This document shows, piece after piece, positions 57,109-64,000 of a stretch of DNA of 64,000 bases (its first letter is position 1; each line of letters opens with the position of its first letter). Both the position numbers and the translations under genes were made by a program. Below the pieces are notes generated by a model. It saw only the letters and a list, made by a program, of their open reading frames with translations. It was not told where the DNA came from and made no database searches. Source of the DNA: Cytospora piceicola (taxonomy: Eukaryota; Ascomycota; Sordariomycetes; Diaporthales; Cytosporaceae); the NCBI GenBank assembly GCA_023375675.1, contig JALQBC010000003.1, positions 1,674,001-1,738,000 on the forward strand, read 5' to 3'.

Positions 57109-58177
57109 AGTGACGGAGGCTCCTTGAAGGAGTTTCGTCGTGAAAGGGCGTCTATGGTGTCTCTAAATATTGGTCTTGAGGGCTGCTATGACGTTTGTTT
57201 TGTCTTCGTATGTCGTGGGCAAGCATGCAGCATCGTATCTTTGAGAGTGAAGGTGGGGCAGACGTGCAGTGCAGCAGCTACCGCAAGCTCATATGGGGGG
57301 AAAGTGAGTGAGCAAAGAAGGCAAGGCTGAGCTCGGCAAAGGCTGATATTACAACCACCACAATGGTTTTTCAGGAAGTACGGAAGTAACCGTTGGCTCT
57401 GTCGTCACTGGACTGGTGTTGGGAGGTTTGCAAAATGAAAGACCGAGGTGAAGTGCTGCAATTGCGTACCAAGTTACGGTACTTAAGGCACCTGGTCACT
57501 TAGTGGGGCAGTCAAAAATACTAGTAGAAGGGCTTGCAGCAGTGCAGCACTGTAGCACCGAGTCTGGGCACCGGTTGGGCTACCCCTCACATCGCTATTT
57601 AGGCTGCCTAAGCACCAGACACCCCTGCGTACTCTTCAGCTGCCTACCTAGGGAGGTAAGTACTTAGGTAGGCTGTTTGGTAGGCAAAGCCACAGGCTAC
57701 CTAGGTACCTACCCAAGTAGGTACAAGTACTATAATATTAGTCTTTGACAGTATATGCTCACATGCCAATTTCCTTGAGTACCTAGGTGGATACCTTGGT
57801 AAAGACTTATGTATAGTGCATTTAGTGAGCTTCTTTTTGTCTGTTGACTTCATTTTGTAATCCCAAACTTACGTGACTCTGACGGTATCTCTCTGAGATT
57901 AGATATAATTCAACAGCCATCGGCTGGCCTCTATCAGGACAAGGCAACTCCTGATACACGGCAACTAGAGTGAAACATATACAGAGCCTAGGTCAAACAC
58001 TGGAAAGTAAAGGAGAGCTCATCCTGTATTGCATCGCAAATCAAATCTCAATGCTGCCCTGAACATCCCGTCATTATTATCCCGATACCTAGAACGCCCA
58101 TCTCCCCTGAGTTTTTAGCCTCCCAAAGCCCATTGATCCAGACATTTACGCCCCTCGAAGGAGGGCGTAGGATTCGT
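57109..58177. other. Intergenic, 1.1 kb
   Basis: Promoter of LOS1 and 3' flank of POB3. A dense TACCTAGGTA cluster lies at 57643-57730, with another copy near 57780-57790. No gene supported. Confidence 0.55.
57643..57730. repeat. TACCTAGGTA motif cluster
   Basis: CCTACCTAGGGAGGTAAGTA and CTACCTAGGTACCTACCCAA units about 535-620 bp upstream of LOS1. Confidence 0.6.
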
Positions 58178-59983
58178 CTAGCCGGTCTTCTTCTTCTTCT
58201 TTGGAGGCGCATCATCGTCGTCACCGCCACCCCTACCCCGCGCATCCTCATCATCGACACCACTTTCCGCATCTGAACCACTGGCGGATCCGTCGCTCTC
58301 GTGAGCCGAATCGTACTCCTCGGCAACGTCCGACTCGGTCTCAGTCCTGAAGTCCTCGTCGACGCTCTCCTCATCCTCGTCAGCCGAGCCCCGATCAGCA
58401 CCGCCGCCTACAACTTCATCATCGGAGCTAAGAGCCTGTTCGCGCAGCGCCTGCTTGAGCAGCTTGTCGTCCTCGTCAATCTCATTCTTGACTCTGAGAC
58501 CCTTGAGCTTGAAGAAGGACTCCAGGGCCTTCAGGTCATCCCTGTTAATGTTGCTGAACTGAGAGGACCCTGCACCCTTCAACTGCACAGTGATGTCGAA
58601 AGTGGAAAGTGCTGATACGGCGCCGCTGACACGTGAAAATGTGACCGATTGCGTCTGCTCAAAGGATATGTAGGTAGCTGGTTTGGGCACGAACATGAAT
58701 GCCTTCTCCAGCAGGTAGAGGAAGCCCTCGCTGGCCTTGATGGAACACTTGATTGCCTGCTGTTGACGGTGGCTGTTTCTAAATGTTAGCTGACAGTTCT
58801 TTGCAATAATGCGGAGGTCCGAGTTGAACTTACGTCTCAAAGTCTTTGGCCGGCGTGGACACCTTCTTGTTGGATAGGCCCCGGAAGATCTTGGTTACCA
58901 CCTGGTGCATGGGCTCCTCGTAGTGTGCCTCCAACTTTCCTTCAAATTTCTCCTTGCGCGTCTCCTCGCTCATGTTCAAGTCGATGGTACTCTCGTCGTC
59001 TCTCTTAAACTGCATCACCACGAAGGGGTACCGTGTCTGACCCTGTCGTAGGGGAGGATCAAGACCAATGCAAAGCAAGAAGTGCATCTCATCGGGTTTA
59101 GGCAGGACCATAAACTTCTTGACTGCCTCGTATTGGATCTTGTAGTCGTAGGTCTTGCCACGCAGTCGGAAGGAGGTAAGGTACATGTCAATGTCGAACC
59201 GGCCTCTTGGCGTAAGGTGCAGGACATCCTGGAAAGTAGCCACGGTGTCTCCGGCCGTGTCGCCGATGTCTGCCTTGTCCATCAGGGTCTGGTAGAAGAG
59301 CTGAGCGGCTTGTACCTCCTCGTCACCGGCGTCACTCGCAGCCTCGTCGCCCTCTGCTTCTTTCTTTGTTGTCGTGCCCGGGATGTAGAGCCGCATCTCG
59401 ACCATTTGATCCGTAGCTGCAGCCGCTTTGTGACCCTTTGGTGCGGGGTGTCCGTCGGGCTGCTCTCCGTCGGCGTTGGCGAACTCGACAGCGATCTCAT
59501 TGCGACCAGCCAGATTGGTGTTGGAAATCTCAGAGTAAGGAATCTCGAAAGCGGGTCGGTTTTGAACACTGAAGGTAAGCTCGCCTTTGGTGAACTCCGC
59601 CTTGCCCCAGTTCCATCCTCGGACGGAGTGGTCCTTGGTCTCGAGCGTGTGTCCGTACCAGTTCTTGAAGATTCGGCTCAGCCGCTCGTGGTCCTGTCGT
59701 ACTCGTCAGATAAGGCCACAGTGGAGTGTAGAAAATGCATGTTAACCTCTTGCTGGAAACCATCAAGCTGCAGGACGTCGGAACTGCGCTGCAAAATCTT
59801 GACCTCGTAGCCCTTCGCAGCTCTGCTCCATTGTGCGCCGGCGATGGTGTTCGCTTCGAGTGTGCTCGTCTCGCCGCCGCCCGCAGGCTTCCAGCCCAGA
59901 CCGGCCTCTGAGAATCGGCATTTGCCGCTCTCCTTGGACATGTCCAAGTGGATATTATCGAAGCTCTCCCTAATATTCGCCAT
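58178..59983 (-). CDS. POB3: FACT complex subunit Pob3 (SSRP1-like)
   Basis: 565 residues, exons 59983-59747, 59693-58834, 58778-58178, in phase (donors GTTAAC and GTAAGT). Pob3 with Spt16 forms FACT, the H2A-H2B chaperone of transcription and replication. Domains in order: N-terminal dimerisation domain (ESFDNIHLDMSKESGKCRF; QWSRAAKGYEVKIL), the structure-specific recognition region with pleckstrin-like folds (NWGKAEFTKGELTFSVQNRP; FEIPYSEISNTNLAGRNE), middle domain (GRFDIDMYLTSFRLRGKTYD; QAIKCSIKASEGFLYLLEKA), acidic tail and basic end (PPKKKKKTG). No HMG box, as usual in fungi. Upstream at 60095, ATGTCAAT before GTGAGT could be an extra first exon, but no acceptor joins it neatly, so the MANIRESFDN start is used. 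Confidence 0.92.
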
Positions 59984-60671
59984 CTCGTTAGCTCGACCGA
60001 TCGTGATTGCAAGTTGCAATGAGAACGGCGCAGGGGTTCGGGTTCTTCAGAGGGTTTTAATAAACAGGCAAGATGGGGCTACTCACATTGACATATTGAT
60101 AGCCTGGAAAGTTCGTTGTGGATAAAGAGGGTTGAGGCTTTGTTGTGAGCTGCTGTCGCAAGTGGCGCGCAAGTGAGGAAAAGTTGGAGCTCTGTGCCTG
60201 AGGTTAGGATGCTGAAGGTAGCCAGCCGTACGCGACGCGTTAATGAGTATATGGTCCGAGCTCCAGCCGGGGCGGAATACAGGACCCCACTATTTTGAGT
60301 ACCTAGGTAGGCACATGCCTACCACTGCCTACCTAGGTACCTAGGTACCTAGGTAGGTATACATTTGTGCCGGTTGACATAATTACCTGAGTACTCAAGT
60401 ATACAACAGAGAATGGAGGATATAGTTTCCAAGGTTGATAAATCCACTATCATGCAAGTAACATTTTGGAAAAGAAAGTATGTTCTGACCTGCGGTACCA
60501 AACCCGTCAGTTAGGTCAGGCCATTGCTACTCTCCTCCAAGGTTGGCAACCTTGGACCTTGGAACTGTGAATGATTTACTTGAGTATCTAGATCAAGTTA
60601 GGGTATTTAGGTCCTCTTAAACATGAACGCTCAATCTCCATTAAACTATGTTTACCAATTGTTAATTATTT
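59984..60671. other. Intergenic, 0.7 kb, with strong palindromic cluster
   Basis: Promoter of POB3 and 3' flank of VPS72. Holds the TACCTAGGTA cluster 60299-60361. No gene supported. Confidence 0.55.
60299..60361. repeat. TACCTAGGTA motif cluster with 30-nt perfect palindrome
   Basis: Positions 60328-60357 are perfectly self-complementary around a central CTAG, built from repeated TACCTAGG units. Longest perfect palindrome noticed in the window, about 350 bp upstream of POB3. Confidence 0.7.
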
Positions 60672-63600
60672 CTAGATTGTAGCTTGACCTGCTTCTGCAT
60701 CAGATGCTGACTTAATGGCGGTGTCGGTGGCGGTATTAGTAACTGGACCGGGCACTGGTGCTGTAGGAGCAACTGGTCTTTGTGCCTTTGGGCTGTTCAT
60801 AATTGGCTTGGGATCATCAGGAGTCGGCATCATCAGGGGTACTCCAGCCGGCGGAGGAGTTGGGCCAAGGGCAGGGATGACAGGTGGAGGGCTAGTGTCC
60901 GTACTGGGTGCCGCTGGAGGATCGGTAGGCAAGGGCGGCGCCTCTCCCATGCTTTCAGTCGCCGCAAGGTTGGCCTCTTCCTCAGCAAGCTGCCTCTTCT
61001 TCTCCTGCTCTTTCTGCTCATCTGCCTCCTTCTTCTCCCTTTCGACCCTTTCGATTCTCTCCTTCCTCTCCTCCTCCGTTTCCGGGCGCGTGAACCTCTC
61101 GGGTACACCTTTAGCAGCATCGACTCCTGGGTTTCCAACCCATGTACCCGTCAGCTTGCTCCATCTGAAGTTGCCCGCAATGAGCTTCTGAATCTCTTTG
61201 AACGCGTATGCATTGTAAAATGGCAGCCCTGTCTTGGGGTCTCTATGACGCGCTGGATGGTTTGTGATGACACAGAGTGGAGGATGAGGTGGTTCTTTCG
61301 ATAATCCCGAGTTAGTAAGCACAGACAGGAGTCGGGGCCGCGACATGCGACTTACTGGCAAGTTTGCTCATCTTTCGCCCGAACAAGATGTGTGTCTGTG
61401 TCTCGGGCTTCTTGATGGCTTCGTTATCAAAGTTCTGAAGAAGGATACAGCTGCGAGTCACCTTGCCCTCCAGAGGCGGCTCAGGCTCTGGAGGTTCTGG
61501 GGGAGGTGGCGGGGCTTTCTTGGGGGCAGCTGCCTTGGCAGATGCCTTTCTGGCACCTGCTATGTCATCCTTCTGCTGCTTCTGCTGCTTTTTAGAAGGT
61601 TTGGCGGGAGCGGCGGCGGGAGCGGCGGCGGGAGTAGCAGCAAGGGATGACGTCGGTACAATAGGTGCGAAGCTAGCATTCGTATGTACTATTGATGGTT
61701 GTTGGGTCTGTTGGGTCGGTGGTTGAGTCGGCTGTTGGTAAGGGCTAGGGAAGGCAGAAAGTGGAGTTGGATTCGGGATTGCTGGCGGCTTAGAGACAGG
61801 AGGAGTCGGTGCCTGTGATGATGGACTGAGAGGAGACGGAGAGAGAGATGCGTTAGGGGCAGCAAGCCCGGCGGTCCGAGGTACAGGTGTGGCCGCATAT
61901 CCCAACACCGGCATGGAACCATTGAGTATGCTAGGCATACCAACAGGTGCAGCCAGGACACTCGGCTGCGATGGCTGAGCAAAATGAGGGTTCGGCGGTG
62001 GCATGAATCGTGGCCCTAGATCGGGTCTCAAAGCCAAGGGTATTTGTGTAGAGTTCTGTGGTTCAATCTTGACAGGAGGTGATGGGATCGCAGGTGCGAG
62101 TGTGGATGCTGGAGCAGGAATAGAGAGGGCCGGAGGGCCAGAAATAGGAGCAGAGAAGCCTTGCCCAAGAATTGCTGGAGAGGCCAGTCCAGATCTCGGG
62201 GGCGGAGTTCCGCGCAAGGGAGTAGATACGCTCTGCCCAGGCGTAAGCGATGAAGCCGAATCAGGCCTCGGTGGAGGAGCAGACATGGGCCCAAATCTGC
62301 TTTGCCCAGAAACCACCGGAGAATGAGACCCAAGCCTTGGAGGTATAATGCCCGTTGGAACTGATATGCTTGGGCCAGGAACTGCTGGAGATAGTGGCCC
62401 GGGTACCGGCGAAGGAACTGTGTGAGGGGAAATGGGAATCAAAGCTGGTGGCTCAGTGATAGGTGCAGAGGGTTCTGGCACTAACGATGTCGGTTGTGTA
62501 GGCAAGGAATCCGTCTTGGGAGTTTCCAATTCTTGTGTTGTCTCCGGGACGGGAGGCATGCTAGGTGCTCGCTGTGTCGCAGGTGTGGGCAGGGAGGACT
62601 CTGATGGTGCAGCCTCGGTCTTTGGACTTGCCGTGGTTGTAGTAGCAGCGGTAGAAACAGCAGTGGACGGCCTTTCTATCTTTGGGCTTGCCGCAGCGGT
62701 ATTGGCAGCGGCCGAGACAGCCGTTGACGGCCTCTTCCTCTTGGGCTTCTCCTCCATCGACACCATCTTGCCGACATTCTTCAGCTGAGTCTCGCTCAAG
62801 TCTACTATGCCACTCCAAAATGTGACAACAGGCCCCTCTAGCCTTCGGTTGTTCAATGCCGCCAGCTTGGCCAGTCGCTCTTCCTCACGTTGCTTTTCCG
62901 CCTCTTCCCATCTGTTCAGACTCTTCGCGTTCCTCTTCTCGACGATCTCCGCCTCCCTCAACTTTTCCTCCTGTGTCATGGGAGGCTTCTTCATGGCTTC
63001 CAATCTCTTGGCCTTCTTCTCCATCAACTCTACCTGCTTCTTCCGCCTAGCCTCGCGTTCAATCATCTGCTGATGAAGCTGCTCCTTGCTCAGCTTCGTC
63101 GTCTTCCGCTCAGATGACCGCGTGGGCAAGTCCGTAACGGAAGGCAGCCAACTCGCCCGCTCTGACTTCTTTTTTGGCCGCGGTTTTGGGGGCTCGACGG
63201 TACTGTTACTCGGCGTTTCGGGCTGGCTAATCCGGACCTTCTTTCTGAACTTTGCGGGTATGGCCTCCTGTGCCTTGCGCTTGCGCGCGGCTGCCTTCCT
63301 TTCTCGTTCCTTGCGCTCCAACTCCTTCTCGCCCTCGAGGTCGTCCGGATCAGCCTCGTTTTCGGCCTCGTCGTCCGTTGACTCCATTTGTACATCTGAG
63401 CCATCGTCTTGTTCGTTGTCCGTGAAGCCCGCGTCATCTCCATCTTCCTGGAACAGAAGCTCGAGGTCGTCTTCTTCGTCGGCAGCAGGTCCTTCATTCG
63501 CGAGCATCGACTTCATACGATTGCCGGCAGTGGACCGTTTTGCGCGCCCCGTTGCGAGCCATTCCACCGGCTGTGCCGGAGCTTCGCCGGGACCATCTTC

Positions 63601-63687
63601 TGAACCGCTGCTGTTGGCATCGCTGCCTGAGTCCGAAAGAGTATCGGGAACTGGAGACACCATCGGGTCGTCGGTATCGGTTGCCAT
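60672..63687 (-). CDS. VPS72: SWR1 complex subunit Vps72/YL1 (Swc2)
   Basis: 984 residues, exons 63687-61356 and 61294-60672; the intron has a GTAAGT donor, TTACTAAC branch site and AAAG acceptor, and a split Lys codon closes the frame. Vps72 is the H2A.Z-binding subunit of the SWR1 remodeller. The YL1 nuclear domain is N-terminal (GRAKRSTAGNRMKSML; acidic EEDDLELLFQEDGDDAG; basic RKAAARKRKAQE). The YL1-C domain lies just after the splice junction (CVITNHPARHRDPKTGLPFY; IQKLIAGNFRWSKLTGTWVG). Between them lies a Pro/Ser/Thr-rich linker of some 400 residues with PAAA-type repeats, making the protein long for the family. The ATG at 63687 is the first in frame; the extension upstream of it has no ATG. 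Confidence 0.92.
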
Positions 63688-64000
63688 TGTGCTCGTCTTT
63701 CTACCCTCTACAGGCCGGTCGAGTCGTGACAATGGATGACTGGTCGGGCAGTCATCGACTGTGTCATATTTGAATTGCGATAGAACAGTCTTGCGATTTT
63801 ATTTTTCGTTTCCCTTCCGTTTCCCCTTCGTTTTAGGGGTGGCGTCGTGCCGTCACGTCGTCGTGTTTGCTTCCTGTGATGTTGGTGTTGATCGCAAGAA
63901 AAAAGTCTAGGCGCCGATGTAGCAGAAACGCGGTTGGCGTTACAGTGTAGCTTAGCATGTGACATCACTGGGCAGGGTCCCTGTTAGCACCACGCGACCC
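63688..64000. other. Upstream flank of VPS72 to window end
   Basis: Promoter-side sequence of the minus-strand VPS72 gene. No further gene can be supported. Confidence 0.5.

Noticed and set aside
60088..60095. ATGTCAAT followed by GTGAGT upstream of POB3 as an extra first coding exon
   Set aside because: The one acceptor that keeps phase would define a 42-nt intron and add an atypical N-terminus. The start at 59983 gives the expected Pob3 N-terminus, so this more likely belongs to the untranslated leader.

Overview
The window is nuclear DNA of a filamentous ascomycete (Pezizomycotina, most likely Sordariomycetes). The genes are widely spaced, and their introns are short (mostly 48-100 nt) with GTRNGT donors and CTRAC-type branch sites. 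The proteins are fungal housekeeping families: Erf4, Whi5-like, Gal11/Med15, Pob3, YL1/Vps72, Los1 and NRDE-2. I see no secondary-metabolite cluster, virus, complete transposon, CRISPR array or rRNA gene.

Layout. 1-1.4 kb (+): 3' part of a NIPA-type Mg2+ transporter. 2.13-2.25 kb (+): an initiator tRNA-Met gene interrupted in its D arm by a 56-nt GT-AG insert that looks like a spliceosomal intron. 3.0-6.7 kb (-): secretory DUF4203/TM198-like membrane protein with a very long tail. 10.0-11.7 kb (-): membrane protein of unknown family. 14.6-16.3 kb (+): Erf4-domain protein with an unresolved 5' end. 17.4-19.0 kb (+): SLC10A7/Rch1-type transporter. 19.5-21.1 kb (-): cytosolic GH1 beta-glucosidase. 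22.6-23.4 kb (-): GFA/CENP-V-type protein. 25.0-26.9 kb (+): acyl-CoA synthetase-like enzyme with a GC-AG intron. 27.8-30.8 kb (-): CLC chloride/proton antiporter. 32.7-36.0 kb (+): NRDE-2. 37.0-38.2 kb (-): Whi5-like G1/S repressor. 39.3-43.8 kb (-): Mediator subunit 15. 43.8-50.7 kb: gene-poor block. 50.7-52.6 kb (+): aspartyl aminopeptidase (M18). 53.8-57.1 kb (-): tRNA exportin Los1. 58.2-60.0 kb (-): FACT subunit Pob3. 60.7-63.7 kb (-): SWR1 subunit Vps72/YL1.

These genes do not form one pathway. There is a loose concentration of nuclear functions from 32 to 64 kb (RNA surveillance, G1/S transcription, Mediator, tRNA export, H2A-H2B and H2A.Z chaperones) and of membrane transport from 1 to 31 kb. 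Exon boundaries below were worked out by hand by matching GT/GC...AG sites to reading phase. Every multi-exon model given closes in frame, except the 5' end of the Erf4 gene.

The gaps between genes carry many copies of a self-complementary TACCTAGGTA-like motif, long G or C runs and a small inverted-repeat element. The observation most worth following up is the split initiator tRNA gene: removing an insert with textbook mRNA-intron signals restores a complete initiator cloverleaf.
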